Notes under the pieces: model-generated
Seen by the model: the letters and a program-made list of their open reading frames with translations, nothing else
What the model was told of the DNA's origin: nothing
The model's database searches: none
Position numbers and translations under genes: made by a program
Shown: positions 37,429-47,203 of the stretch, piece after piece
How the letters are laid out: each line of letters opens with the position of its first letter
How positions within the stretch are numbered: the stretch's first letter is position 1
Assembly: GCF_937123705.1 (NCBI RefSeq)
Contig: NZ_CAKZKO010000137.1
Location: forward strand, 1-59,460
Length of the DNA stretch: 59,460 nucleotides
DNA from: an uncultured Paraglaciecola sp.
Lineage (GTDB): Bacteria > Pseudomonadota > Gammaproteobacteria > Enterobacterales > Alteromonadaceae
Direction: 5' to 3'

Positions 37429-38277
37429 ATGAGTTGGATAGAAAAAATATTACCACGCACTAAGTCATCGACTAAAAGTAACGTGCCAGAAGGTATTTGG
37501 ACTAAATGCGGGGAATGTGCGGCCGTATTGTATAAATCCGAATTAGAAAAGCAGTTAGGTGTGTGCCCTAAATGCCAGCATCATATGCGTATTACTGCCA
37601 GAGCTCGGGTAAATAGCTTTTTGGATCAAGGTGATAGAGTAGAATTAGGTGCTGACTTAGAGCCACAAGATCTGCTCAAATTTAAAGATTCCAAAAAATA
37701 CAAAGATAGACTGAGCAGCGCCCAAAAAGCCACTAATGAAAAAGACGCTTTAGTTGTGATGCAAGGTAAATTAAACGGAATGCCTGTTGCAGTAGCGGCG
37801 TTTGAGTTTGCCTTTATGGGCGGCTCTATGGCTTCGGTAGTTGGGGCTCGATTTGTAAAAGCGGTGGAAGCCTGCTTAGAGCACAATATGCCTTTGGTTT
37901 GTTTCTCAACCAGTGGCGGCGCTCGCATGCAAGAAGCGCTTTTGTCGTTAATGCAGATGGCAAAAACCAGTGCCGCTCTTGCTAAAATGAGTGAAAAAGG
38001 TTTGCCATATATTTCAGTACTCACTGACCCTACTATGGGCGGTGTTTCTGCCAGTTTAGCTATGCTTGGCGATGTGAATATTGCCGAGCCAAAAGCCTTG
38101 ATAGGTTTTGCAGGCCCACGAGTGATTGAACAAACTGTGCGAGAAACCTTACCTCAAGGGTTTCAGCGTAGTGAATTTTTATTAGAAAAAGGGGCTATCG
38201 ATTTAATCGTAGATCGCCGTGAAATGCGTGACAAATTATTTAGTTTGTTATCAAAACTTCATCATCAACATCATTAA
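37429..38277 (+). CDS. accD: Acetyl-CoA carboxylase carboxyltransferase subunit beta
   Basis: 282 aa. N-terminal zinc ribbon with C27, C30, C46 and C49, then the crotonase-like carboxyltransferase core ([48 protein letters not shown]). With AccA it transfers the carboxyl group to acetyl-CoA to start fatty-acid synthesis. A 193-bp gap separates it from truA and may hold its promoter. folC follows after 3 bp. Confidence 0.96.
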   Translation: MSWIEKILPRTKSSTKSNVPEGIWTKCGECAAVLYKSELEKQLGVCPKCQHHMRITARARVNSFLDQGDRVELGADLEPQDLLKFKDSKKYKDRLSSAQKATNEKDALVVMQGKLNGMPVAVAAFEFAFMGGSMASVVGARFVKAVEACLEHNMPLVCFSTSGGARMQEALLSLMQMAKTSAALAKMSEKGLPYISVLTDPTMGGVSASLAMLGDVNIAEPKALIGFAGPRVIEQTVRETLPQGFQRSEFLLEKGAIDLIVDRREMRDKLFSLLSKLHHQHH

Positions 38278-38280
38278 TTA

Positions 38281-39570
38281 ATGACACCTATCCAGACTCC
38301 CCAAACCTCTAAAAAGGAGGTTTGGTCTCTTAATCAGTGGTTAACTTACCTTGAACAAGTTCATCCTAATGATATCGAACTAGGCTTAGATCGCGTCGCA
38401 CTCGTTTATAAAAAGTTAGGGCTTGATCTTAGCCAGCGCACTATTGTGACCGTTGCCGGTACTAATGGAAAGGGCACCACTTGCGCCCTAATCGAACAAG
38501 CCCTCTTGATGGCTAACTGTTCAGTAGCAGTATTTAGCTCACCGCACTTGTTAGACTACCGCGAACGGGTCAGAGTGTCGGGGGCAATGTTATCTGAAAA
38601 CGCCCATTGTCAGGCATTTTTGAAGATTGAGCAGGCACGTGGTGATATTGCGTTAACTTATTTTGAGTTTGGTACTTTAGCGGCATTACAGTTGATGGCT
38701 GAGTCTAATGTGCAGTACTTGTTATTGGAAGTAGGCTTAGGCGGCCGTTTAGATGCAGTGAATATAGTCGATCCAACAATTGCAGTCATAACAGGTATTG
38801 ACTTAGATCATCAGGATTGGCTTGGCGCAACCAAAGAGCAAATTGCCATCGAAAAGGCTGGAATTTTCAGGGCTAATATTCCTGCCATTATCGGCGATCC
38901 TCAACCACCGGTTACATTGGTGAGCGCTGCCTTTGAAAATCGGGTTAACTCATTTTGGCAAGGCCAAGATTTTCAGTATAAAGTGGATCACAAAGGCTTC
39001 CATTGGCAGGGTCGCAATAGCCGTTATGATAATTTACCCAATCCGCAAATTCCCGTGCAAAATGCGTCAACGGCATTGCAAGTAATAGAAATCTTAGGGC
39101 TACAATTAGATAGCAGCCAAATGATGCAGACTTTTAAACGTACCAGTTTGCCAGGAAGGCGACAGGTGGTACAGAGTAAACCCACTGTCATCTTAGACGT
39201 AGCGCATAATCCCCAAGCAACAAATTTGTTGGCTATTGATATTAAAAATAAACAACCCCAAAAGGTCATTGCCGTTGTCGCTATGCTGGCAGATAAGGAT
39301 ATTGAAGCAACACTGGCGCCAATGTTGCCAATTGTATCCAATTGGTATTGTGCGAGTTTAGATGTTCCAAGGGGAGCACCGGCAAGTACATTAGTTAGCG
39401 CTGTATTAAGCAATGAACAAAAAGTGTTAGACTACCACTCAGTAGAAGCCGCTTATATAAGCGCTTTAGAAAGTGCCGAAGAAGATGATGTGCTGGTTGT
39501 TTTTGGCTCTTTTTTTACAGTGGCAAAGATATTAGAAATGAGGTCCTTAACCTCTAAGATAAAGGTGTAG
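38281..39570 (+). CDS. folC: Dihydrofolate synthase / folylpolyglutamate synthase
   Basis: 429 aa Mur-ligase-like enzyme: P-loop VAGTNGKGTT, FSSPHLLDYRERVR, VGLGGRLDAVN, and the C-terminal domain with LDVAHNPQA. It adds glutamate to dihydropteroate and folates. It starts 3 bp after accD and is 4 bp from the next gene, so translation is closely coupled. Confidence 0.95.
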   Translation: MTPIQTPQTSKKEVWSLNQWLTYLEQVHPNDIELGLDRVALVYKKLGLDLSQRTIVTVAGTNGKGTTCALIEQALLMANCSVAVFSSPHLLDYRERVRVSGAMLSENAHCQAFLKIEQARGDIALTYFEFGTLAALQLMAESNVQYLLLEVGLGGRLDAVNIVDPTIAVITGIDLDHQDWLGATKEQIAIEKAGIFRANIPAIIGDPQPPVTLVSAAFENRVNSFWQGQDFQYKVDHKGFHWQGRNSRYDNLPNPQIPVQNASTALQVIEILGLQLDSSQMMQTFKRTSLPGRRQVVQSKPTVILDVAHNPQATNLLAIDIKNKQPQKVIAVVAMLADKDIEATLAPMLPIVSNWYCASLDVPRGAPASTLVSAVLSNEQKVLDYHSVEAAYISALESAEEDDVLVVFGSFFTVAKILEMRSLTSKIKV

Positions 39571-39574
39571 CAGA

Positions 39575-40240
39575 GTGTCATCCGCATTACAAAACCGTTT
39601 GGTCGGAACCGCAATAGTTGTTGCCATAGTTGTGATCTTTTTGCCCGACTTATTAGATGGAAAACAAGAGTCTAAGGGTCATTTATTTGTAGACTTACCA
39701 CAAAAGCCGCCCATGAAAACGGTTAAACCGCCCACCGATTTTGATATTGATAAAGTTAAAAATGCGGCAACCCGACAAGTCGAAGTTGTTTCTGAAACGG
39801 CATTAGATGACCAACTAACCGAAAATGTAATGCCTAAAACAACATCAGAAAGTCGCACCGAAGATGTACAAGTACCCGATATAAAACTTGAAAGTCTAGA
39901 GGCCTTAACGACAGAGCAACCAGAAACTGGTGATGCTAAGGCTAGCAGTCTAGAACAACAAACGGTTGTAAAACAGGATGTTGATAAGTTACTGGCCAGT
40001 GCTGGTTGGGTTGTACAACTAGGTAGTTTTCGTCATCAAAAGAACGTACAAGAACTATTAGGTCGCTTGGATAAAGCAGGGTACCGAGCATTTAGCCGGC
40101 CTGTTAAAACAAATTCAGGAACCTTGACTAAGGTCTTTGTTGGACCTGATTTGCAAAAAAGCAATTTAGAAAATGCCCTGTCTCATTTAAAGGAATTAAC
40201 TAAGTTGCAGGGTAAGGTGACGCCTTTTACTGTGCAATAA
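39575..40240 (+). CDS. dedD: SPOR-domain cell-division protein DedD
   Basis: 221 aa, single-pass inner-membrane protein: a membrane segment at about 10-25 (GTAIVVAIVVIFLPDLL), a charged linker of low complexity, then a C-terminal SPOR domain (about 145-220, WVVQLGSFRHQKNVQELL) that binds denuded septal peptidoglycan. The place between folC and cvpA is conserved in gammaproteobacteria. GTG start at 39575. Confidence 0.92.
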   Translation: MSSALQNRLVGTAIVVAIVVIFLPDLLDGKQESKGHLFVDLPQKPPMKTVKPPTDFDIDKVKNAATRQVEVVSETALDDQLTENVMPKTTSESRTEDVQVPDIKLESLEALTTEQPETGDAKASSLEQQTVVKQDVDKLLASAGWVVQLGSFRHQKNVQELLGRLDKAGYRAFSRPVKTNSGTLTKVFVGPDLQKSNLENALSHLKELTKLQGKVTPFTVQ

Positions 40241-40462
40241 TATTTTGTATGGGAGTAGGGCTGGTTGATCTTTGCTGTCTAAATCTCACGCAGATAGCTG
40301 CAAAATTTTTCATTCAACAGCAACCGCGCTCAATATAAATCTTCGAAATTATCAGGATTTTCATCCGGCGTTTTGGTAGAATGCGCGCGAATTTAATTCT
40401 GTAGCATTAAAAAGGCTAGGTCATCCAAGTGTCACGCCATTTAAACAGTAATATCAAATCTT

Positions 40463-40951
40463 ATGAATTGGATTGATTTCGCCATACTAGGCGTAATTTT
40501 GATTTCCGCCATCATCAGTATTATTAGAGGCTTTGTAAAAGAAGCGATATCTTTGGCAATTTGGTTTAGTGCGTTTTTTATTGCCAGTCAGTTTTATGCC
40601 GATCTAGCTACTTATCTTACCAAACTCGATGATTTAATGATCCGCAATGGTGTAGCAATAGCCATATTATTCACCTCCACTTTAATATTGGGTGGTTTAG
40701 TTAATTATCTCATTTCTCAGTTAGTGCATTTTACTGGACTAACCGGCACAGATCGTATGTTAGGTCTTGTGTTTGGCGTGTTACGAGGCATTTTGTTTGT
40801 TAGCGCAGTGTTATTTTTCTTAGACACTTTTACCCCCATGGCGACATCAGCAGGGTGGGGGGCCTCATTACTTATTCCAGAGTTTAGTTTAATCATTGAG
40901 TGGTTTTTTGAATATTTACACAACAACTCAAGTTTTATAAAGCCCGTCTAA
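40463..40951 (+). CDS. cvpA: CvpA-family membrane protein
   Basis: 162 aa with four predicted membrane helices and the family start [18 protein letters not shown], followed by [11 protein letters not shown]. Needed for colicin V production in E. coli plasmid strains and for envelope stress or bile tolerance in others; the molecular role is unknown. It lies 13 bp before purF. The 222-bp gap upstream holds only a weak PurR-like half site (GCAACCG near 40320). Confidence 0.92.
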   Translation: MNWIDFAILGVILISAIISIIRGFVKEAISLAIWFSAFFIASQFYADLATYLTKLDDLMIRNGVAIAILFTSTLILGGLVNYLISQLVHFTGLTGTDRMLGLVFGVLRGILFVSAVLFFLDTFTPMATSAGWGASLLIPEFSLIIEWFFEYLHNNSSFIKPV

Positions 40952-40964
40952 AAAGGTAAATAGC

Positions 40965-42482
40965 ATGTGTGGTATTGTCGGAATAGTAGGTAAGAGCCCA
41001 GTCAATCAAGCGTTGTATGATGCCTTAACGGTTCTCCAGCATAGAGGTCAAGATGCGGCAGGTATTGTGACTGTTGATGATGGTGTATTTCATCTTAGAA
41101 AAGATAACGGCTTAGTCAGAGATGTGTTTCATACACGCCATATGAAAAGACTAACAGGGCAATTTGGGATTGGCCATGTTCGCTACCCAACTGCAGGTAG
41201 TTCGAGTTCGGCAGAGGCGCAGCCTTTTTATGTTAATTCCCCTTTTGGCATTGCCTTTGCTCACAATGGTAATTTAACCAATGCCCATGAGTTGCGAGAT
41301 GAAGTCTCTAAAATAGCCAGAAGACATATCAATACTACGTCAGATTCAGAGCTGTTGTTGAACATCATCGCCCATGAATTACAAAGTTGCGATGGGCTAG
41401 ATTTGAGTCCAGAAGCGGTATTTAAAGCTGTTTCAAAAGTCCATACAAAAATCCGCGGGGCCTATGCAGTGGTTGCCGCTATTATTGGCAATGGAATGTT
41501 AGCCTTTAGAGATCCTTTTGGTATTAGGCCGCTGGCGCTAGGGAAGCGTAAAACCGAATTTGGTGATGAATATATGGTGGCTTCCGAAAGTGTCGCACTC
41601 GACGCCGTTGGTTTTACATTTATTCGTGATGTTGCACCGGGCGAAGCCATTTATGTTACCGAAGCGGGTGAGTTACATACTCAGCAATGTTACTCGCAAC
41701 CTGTTAACGCCCCCTGTATTTTTGAGTTTGTATACTTTGCCCGTCCAGACTCCTTTATTGATGGTATTTCTGTGTACGCGTCTAGGGTGAATATGGGGCG
41801 TAAGCTAGGGCAAAAAATTGCGAGAGAATGGGCTGATTTAGATATTGATGTGGTTATTCCTATACCCGAGACCTCAACAGATGTGGCATTGCAAATATCA
41901 ATAGAGTTGGATAGGCCTTATCGTCAGGGATTTGTTAAAAATCGTTATATTGGTCGTACGTTTATTATGCCTGGACAAACCATGCGTCGTAAGTCGGTAC
42001 GCCGTAAATTGAATGCCATCCCTTCTGAATTTAAAGATAAGAATGTGCTATTGGTTGATGATTCTATTGTTCGTGGTACTACCTCAGAGCAAATTATCGA
42101 GATGGCTCGAGAGTCGGGTGCTAAAAAAGTGTATTTTGCCTCGGCGGCTCCAGAAATTCGATTTCCAAACGTATATGGCATTGATATGCCTTCAGCTAAT
42201 GAGTTGATTGCTTATGGTCGAGAGATTGAACAAGTATGTGAGCTGATCCGCGCCGATGGTTTGATTTTCCAAGATCTACAGGATTTAGTTGGAGCAGTAC
42301 GCGAACTAAACCCTAATATAAAATCCTTCGAAACCTCTGTGTTTGACGGAAACTATATTACCAATGATATAGATAACGATTACTTACAGCGTATAGATAA
42401 TATGCGTAATGAAGGCTCGAAAAACGAAGGGGTACAGGCTGAGTTGAGTAACTTAGAAATGCACAATATGAGCCAAGAATAA
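40965..42482 (+). CDS. purF: Amidophosphoribosyltransferase PurF
   Basis: 505 aa. The N-terminal glutaminase nucleophile C2 is exposed after Met removal (MCGIVGIVG), so there is no propeptide. The phosphoribosyltransferase part has the PRPP loop [13 protein letters not shown]. It makes phosphoribosylamine, the committed step of purine synthesis. It follows cvpA, the usual operon, and ends at a terminator hairpin. Confidence 0.96.
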   Translation: MCGIVGIVGKSPVNQALYDALTVLQHRGQDAAGIVTVDDGVFHLRKDNGLVRDVFHTRHMKRLTGQFGIGHVRYPTAGSSSSAEAQPFYVNSPFGIAFAHNGNLTNAHELRDEVSKIARRHINTTSDSELLLNIIAHELQSCDGLDLSPEAVFKAVSKVHTKIRGAYAVVAAIIGNGMLAFRDPFGIRPLALGKRKTEFGDEYMVASESVALDAVGFTFIRDVAPGEAIYVTEAGELHTQQCYSQPVNAPCIFEFVYFARPDSFIDGISVYASRVNMGRKLGQKIAREWADLDIDVVIPIPETSTDVALQISIELDRPYRQGFVKNRYIGRTFIMPGQTMRRKSVRRKLNAIPSEFKDKNVLLVDDSIVRGTTSEQIIEMARESGAKKVYFASAAPEIRFPNVYGIDMPSANELIAYGREIEQVCELIRADGLIFQDLQDLVGAVRELNPNIKSFETSVFDGNYITNDIDNDYLQRIDNMRNEGSKNEGVQAELSNLEMHNMSQE

Positions 42483-42495
42483 GCCCATATTAAAA

Positions 42496-42524
42496 AGGCC
42501 AGGTTTAAACAAAACCTGGCCTTA
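42496..42524. terminator. Bidirectional terminator after purF
   Basis: A perfect 12-bp stem (AAGGCCAGGTTT / AAACCTGGCCTT) with loop AAACA, flanked by A and T runs, lies between the convergent purF and YIP1-protein genes. Confidence 0.88.
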
Positions 42525-42544
42525 AAATTTACCATTGAGTCATT

Positions 42545-43144
42545 CTATCCAGTGTATACTGGGCCCAATCCCATGCTCCATAAGATCACAGAAGCTGCCA
42601 TTAATATTGCAAGCAACACTAGCCCACAAGTAACGACCGAGCTAGCGTAAATAAAGCCTTTACCCTCGGGAATATGCATCAAAATAGGCGTGCCTGCATA
42701 GAGTAAATAAATGGAATAGGTTAACCCCACTAAGCCAATAACCATCACAAACCATAAAACAGGGTAAAATGCGGCGAGCCCCACCATAAATAATGGTGTG
42801 GCAGTGTACGCAGCGAGTTCTAAAGATTGTGTGTAGGTAGGCGTTGCATCGAAGGCCTTGGCCAGTTCATGAATAAGTACCGCCAATGCCATAACACCTA
42901 GCATCAATCCAAAATACATGCCAATACTCATCATAAAGGCACTATCAGCGGTCAACTTAATAATGTCGCCAGCACCTATACTCCAACCAAGATGTGCAGC
43001 AGAATAATAACTCATCAAAACCGGAATTAACGAAATGATAGCTATATGGCTTAAGCTGTACACATAGCTTTCATGGCGTTCGTCTATTGAGTGCCATTCA
43101 TCTTTGGGATGGGCATACAAGCCCCATAGGTGGTTTAATATCAT
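42545..43144 (-). CDS. YIP1-family integral membrane protein
   Basis: 199 aa with a short cytosolic N-terminus (HLWGLYAHPKDEWHSIDE) and about five membrane helices, matching the bacterial YIP1 (DUF1282) group. Function unknown; a membrane-organisation role is inferred from the eukaryotic fold only. It is transcribed alone. The 241-bp AT-rich region upstream (43145-43385) shows no gene. Confidence 0.85.
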   Translation of the reverse strand: MILNHLWGLYAHPKDEWHSIDERHESYVYSLSHIAIISLIPVLMSYYSAAHLGWSIGAGDIIKLTADSAFMMSIGMYFGLMLGVMALAVLIHELAKAFDATPTYTQSLELAAYTATPLFMVGLAAFYPVLWFVMVIGLVGLTYSIYLLYAGTPILMHIPEGKGFIYASSVVTCGLVLLAILMAASVILWSMGLGPVYTG

Positions 43145-43385
43145 ACAGCTGACCCTTTTATTGTTAAAAACTACCGAGTTTGTTAATTAAAAACAAACAA
43201 GTTGTTAACAAATATTGTCTGCGAGTAGACATCTATCGTCAACCTTTTTATCTTAATCTACATAGGCTTATTGATCTTTATCAAAAGGGGCCCTTGTTTT
43301 ATCTATAGCGTTGAAAAACAGAGGGCGTATTAGTAGAAATAATCAAATGTATTATCAGAAATCACAATACTCTTGCTTATTTTTG

Positions 43386-44102
43386 TTAGTAAGGTTTATA
43401 TACCACAGCATTTATGAGGGTTTCTTCTCTGGTTGTTGGATCTTCGACTTTTCCTGTGAGTGTTTCCCATAAGCCTAAGTCTTCGCGAGACCACCATAAA
43501 AACGGTCGAGAAACTTGCTTTTCATTAAAAGTAAAACCTGTTTCTTCTATCAGCTGCAAATACTCCATATCGGTTTTCTGCACATGCATAGGATGCCGAA
43601 ATAGAGTTTTAATGACCAGCGAATGGATATAACGACGACATGATTCTGCAAATAGTAAGCAGCCGCCTGGTTTAAGCACGCGAAAAATTTCTTGGATGGC
43701 AGACTCTTGATCAACAATGTGATGAAAAGTCTGGTGACAAAACACCATATCAAGGGAATTGTCAGGCAAATCAATTTCAGCTGCATTATTGATTAAAAAT
43801 TCAATCTTAGCCTGACATTTTTTGGCATTTGATGCGGCCTTTACTACAACATCAGGATCCACATCTAAGCTAACAATGTGGTGGGGTGAAAAACGTTGGT
43901 CTAGCTCTATTAAAGAATGGCCAAAGCCACTGCCAATATCCAAAATGTTAGTAAACTGACTAGGCTTATCTTCTGGAATGAGACTTTGTAAATCGTCTAG
44001 AGCTCTTTTTAATACATGAACTAACCAAGTATCAGTATTTAAAAACCAATCACCAAATTTACTTTCCCTGACCCAAGCTTTCTTTATATTTGTTTTTGTC
44101 AA
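43386..44102 (-). CDS. SAM-dependent class I methyltransferase
   Basis: 238 aa from the TTG at 44102, which has AGGGG 7 nt upstream; a TTG at 44138 has no ribosome site. Motif I is ILDIGSGFGHS, followed by the acidic SLDVDPD and the post-motif LPDNSLDMVFCHQTFHH. The C-terminal part with RPFLWWSREDLGLWE is unusual. Methyl acceptor unknown; a small molecule or lipid is as likely as anything. Confidence 0.82.
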   Translation of the reverse strand: MTKTNIKKAWVRESKFGDWFLNTDTWLVHVLKRALDDLQSLIPEDKPSQFTNILDIGSGFGHSLIELDQRFSPHHIVSLDVDPDVVVKAASNAKKCQAKIEFLINNAAEIDLPDNSLDMVFCHQTFHHIVDQESAIQEIFRVLKPGGCLLFAESCRRYIHSLVIKTLFRHPMHVQKTDMEYLQLIEETGFTFNEKQVSRPFLWWSREDLGLWETLTGKVEDPTTREETLINAVVYKPY

Positions 44103-44265
44103 AATGATCCCCTCGCACCCTATTCTTAAAATTGCCAATCGCGACTTTAAACATGGGGTAAATTGTATTTGAATTGAAGTCTGAGTAGCAAATTATTTGT
44201 TACCTAAATGATTGTTAGGTGAACTACACTTAGGACTAACAATTATTTTTTAAAGGGATTTAAAA

Positions 44266-45525
44266 ATGCTGAATACAGCGTTAAAGGCTTGGGTCAATTC
44301 TGGCGTCCCTCCACATCCTTCTGGCAATATTAATCCTATACGTTTGACCAACATCATCGCTATATTAGTTATTTTTGTGGCACTTCTTAAGTTTCCCGTC
44401 ATTGTATATTTTTGGGGGAGCACCAGTTGGTTTCAATTTAATCTTGTACTATGTATCACAGTGTTGCTCACCTTAGTGCCCGTTTTAAATAGAATTAAGG
44501 CACATAACCTAGCCAAAGTACTGCTTATTTTGACTTATGTGTTTAATGTTTTTGTGTCTTGTTTGGTGTGGAAAATTAATCTCAATATTCAGTACTTTTT
44601 TCTGATTGCGGTTTTTATGTGCCCTTTTTTATTTTATCAGGCGCAACACAAAGTGATGAAGCTAACGGTGTACGGTTTTGTAACTTTGTTTATAGGGTTT
44701 GAGCTATGGTTTTATGTTTCAATGTCGCCAGTATTTATGTCACTACATCAACAAATATTCAGGTTGTCTTGTGCTTTTGTATTCGCTATTTCTTGCATAC
44801 TCTGTAGTTTCCACCTTTGGAATAATGTTAATCGAAGTTGGCAAAGACTTTCAAAAGAGAAGAAACTTTCCGAGAAGCTATTACTCAATATCCTTCCTAG
44901 CAGTATTGCCCAAAGGTTAAAAGCATCACCAAAGTTAATCGCTGACTATTTTGCACAAGCCAGCATATTGTTTGCAGATATCCAAAATTTCACTCCACTT
45001 TGTAAGAGTTTATCACCGCAACAACTGGTGAATTTCCTAAATGAAGTGTTCTGTGCATTTGATATCATCGTACAGAGCAATGGCTTAGAAAAAATTAAAA
45101 CCAGTGGAGATGGGTACATGGTGGCTGGAGGTGTGCCCTCTGTTAGTTCATCCCATTCAGTGCAATGCTGCCAATGTGCTTTAGATATGCAACAAGCGTT
45201 TAAATCTGTGTGTAATAAGCACAACTTACAAACTGGGTTGCGAATTGGGATCGCTAGCGGAGAGGTGATAGCTGGTATCATTGGGAAAAGTAAGTTCAGT
45301 TACGATCTTTGGGGTGAAGCGGTAAACTTAGCGTCTCGAATGGAAAGTCACGGATTACCCCACAAAATTCAGGTGAGCGCCTCTGTATACAAAAACGCAA
45401 GAAGCCGCTTTTATTTTGATAAACGAGCGCCCATTAAGGCTAAAGGTCTTGGGTTGATAAATACCTATTGGTTAAACAGCAGAAAAGATAACTTGGAAAC
45501 ACATGTACTCACTAAACAATTTTGA
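44266..45525 (+). CDS. Membrane-bound class III adenylate cyclase
   Basis: 419 aa. About six membrane helices in residues 25-185, a short linker with the usual cyclase-transducing start (LLLNILPSSIAQRLK), then the catalytic domain. Metal Asp D238 (FADIQNF) and D282 (SGDGY), adenine-specifying K278 and D347 (YDLWGEAVNLASR), and transition-state N354 and R358 are all present, so it should make cAMP. ATG at 44266 follows AAAGGGATT. Its last 23 bp overlap roxA. Confidence 0.9.
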   Translation: MLNTALKAWVNSGVPPHPSGNINPIRLTNIIAILVIFVALLKFPVIVYFWGSTSWFQFNLVLCITVLLTLVPVLNRIKAHNLAKVLLILTYVFNVFVSCLVWKINLNIQYFFLIAVFMCPFLFYQAQHKVMKLTVYGFVTLFIGFELWFYVSMSPVFMSLHQQIFRLSCAFVFAISCILCSFHLWNNVNRSWQRLSKEKKLSEKLLLNILPSSIAQRLKASPKLIADYFAQASILFADIQNFTPLCKSLSPQQLVNFLNEVFCAFDIIVQSNGLEKIKTSGDGYMVAGGVPSVSSSHSVQCCQCALDMQQAFKSVCNKHNLQTGLRIGIASGEVIAGIIGKSKFSYDLWGEAVNLASRMESHGLPHKIQVSASVYKNARSRFYFDKRAPIKAKGLGLINTYWLNSRKDNLETHVLTKQF

Positions 45526-46654
45526 TATAGACATTTTTCTTAATCAATACTGGCAAAAAAAGCCTTTAGTAATAAAACAAGGCTTCGATAATTTTGTCGA
45601 CCCTTTAGATGAACACGAACTCGCCGGTTTAAGTCAGGAGCCATCCATAGATTCAAGAATCATCAGTCAGTCAAATTCGAACTGGCAAGTAAGTCACGGG
45701 CCTTTTGAGGATATTAATGCTCACTGCAAAGGCGCTTGGAGCTTGTTAGTTCAAGCCGTTGATCATGTTATTCCTGAAGCCGATGGTTTAATGCGTGCCT
45801 TCGATTTTATTCCCCACTGGCGTATGGATGACTTAATGGTGAGTTTTTCTAACAAAGATGCTGGTGTGGGGCCTCATCTGGATCAATACGATGTTTTTAT
45901 CATTCAAGGCAAAGGTTCAAGGCGCTGGCAAGTTGGGTTACCCGGAGAATTCGAGAGCATTCATCCCCATAAAGACTTGTCTCAGATAGTTAACTTTGAA
46001 CCTGTAATCGACCAGGTACTTTTACCAGGGGACATCATTTACATTCCTGCTCATCACCCTCATAACGGCGTGGCGTTACAAGAGTGTTTGAATTACTCTG
46101 TAGGTTTTCGGGCGCCGTCATCTCAAGAGATGCTGTCGTCCTTTGCTGATTTCGCCCTCGACAATAACCTATTTAATCAGCGTTATACAGACCAGAACAT
46201 AGCGACTCGGGAATTTAGTGGTGAAATCAAACAACAAGAAACTGCACGGTTTAAGCAAATGTTAGCTCGAGTACTAGAGTCCGAGGCGTTTTCAGATTGG
46301 ACTGCACAGTTTTTAAGTCAAAACGGCCCTAAGCAAGACATTGATGAGCAATATGAGAACCGTTTTGATGAGAAAGAAATTAAACAAAGGCTCGAGACTG
46401 GTGTGCCATTTGTTAGATGCCCAGGGATTAAGCCTACCTTTTTGGAGCACTCATCTATAAATTCACATGAGTTTGTGTTTTATATTCAAGGTGAAAAATT
46501 TTCAGTACCACTGTCACTCAAAAATCTGCTGTTAGATTTTTTAAATAGCCCTGTTTTTTACTTTAAAAATAGGAGCTTAGATAAAAGTAGTGTGTTTTTT
46601 ATACGCTTTGTGGCTACAATGGTTAATACAGGGTATTGGTACCCTGATGACTAG
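45503..46654 (+). CDS. roxA: Ribosomal protein uL16 3-hydroxylase RoxA (YcfD)
   Basis: 383 aa JmjC-type 2-oxoglutarate/Fe(II) oxygenase. The Fe ligands H125, D127 and H187 (PHLDQYD, HHPHNGV) fall at the same numbers as in E. coli YcfD, followed by the dimerisation and C-terminal winged-helix parts. It hydroxylates an arginine of ribosomal protein L16. ATG 45503 lies inside the cyclase gene (23-bp overlap), with TTGGAA just upstream, so the two are coupled. Confidence 0.94.
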   Translation: MYSLNNFDIDIFLNQYWQKKPLVIKQGFDNFVDPLDEHELAGLSQEPSIDSRIISQSNSNWQVSHGPFEDINAHCKGAWSLLVQAVDHVIPEADGLMRAFDFIPHWRMDDLMVSFSNKDAGVGPHLDQYDVFIIQGKGSRRWQVGLPGEFESIHPHKDLSQIVNFEPVIDQVLLPGDIIYIPAHHPHNGVALQECLNYSVGFRAPSSQEMLSSFADFALDNNLFNQRYTDQNIATREFSGEIKQQETARFKQMLARVLESEAFSDWTAQFLSQNGPKQDIDEQYENRFDEKEIKQRLETGVPFVRCPGIKPTFLEHSSINSHEFVFYIQGEKFSVPLSLKNLLLDFLNSPVFYFKNRSLDKSSVFFIRFVATMVNTGYWYPDD

Positions 46655-46665
46655 GAGTAACCAAA

Positions 46666-47124
46666 ATGGCGTTTTTTGCAAGAAACGTCGATTGGGGAAA
46701 CGAACAACACAAGCTTAGAAAGATTAGAGAAAAAGTATTTGTATGCCAATGGCGTATTCCTCCGGAGTACGAGTTTGATCACCAAGATAGTATTGCGTTT
46801 CATGTGCTAGTGGTGAACGAACACAATCAAGACGTTGCGACTGGCCGTATTACTCCCGAAGGAGAGATAGGTCGTATAGCGGTTGAGCCTGAGTTTAGAG
46901 GCCCAGAAGTGTATCAAGCGCTCTTTAATGCATTGCTTAATATTGCTAGGCAGCATGGTTTACAAGATGTCTTAGTGCAATGTGAGTTGGAAGGTGTTAA
47001 TTATTATCAACAACATGGATTTCGCCCAGTCGGCACAGTATTTATGGATGCAGGAGTAGCGAGACAAACTATGAAATGTAACCTTAGTGACTTTACTCTC
47101 GAAAGAGTTGAACTCACCCATTAG
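46666..47124 (+). CDS. GNAT-family N-acetyltransferase
   Basis: 152 aa with the ElaA/YjdJ-like order: a divergent first half (KIREKVFVCQWRIPPEYEFD), then GEIGRIAVEPEFRGPEVYQAL (acetyl-CoA loop) and YYQQHGFRPVGTVFMDAG. Substrate unknown. It begins 11 bp after roxA and likely shares its transcript. Confidence 0.87.
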   Translation: MAFFARNVDWGNEQHKLRKIREKVFVCQWRIPPEYEFDHQDSIAFHVLVVNEHNQDVATGRITPEGEIGRIAVEPEFRGPEVYQALFNALLNIARQHGLQDVLVQCELEGVNYYQQHGFRPVGTVFMDAGVARQTMKCNLSDFTLERVELTH

Positions 47125-47164
47125 GGCCAAAATTAAGTAATAACGTTTGCTTAATTTTCGCCCT
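47123..47164. terminator. Terminator-like hairpin between GNAT and ydiJ
   Basis: AGGGC-c-AAAATTAAG pairs with CTTAATTTT-c-GCCCT over 14 bp with one mismatch and a 12-nt loop. It starts at the GNAT stop codon and lies between two convergent genes. Confidence 0.6.
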
Positions 47165-47203
47165 AGCGTCTTTTGATTTTTCACTTACTATCGAATGCTC
47201 TAT

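Noticed and set aside
40317..40332. Possible PurR box before cvpA-purF
   Set aside because: Only the left half (GCAACCG) fits; the right half has several mismatches, so it is not called as a site.
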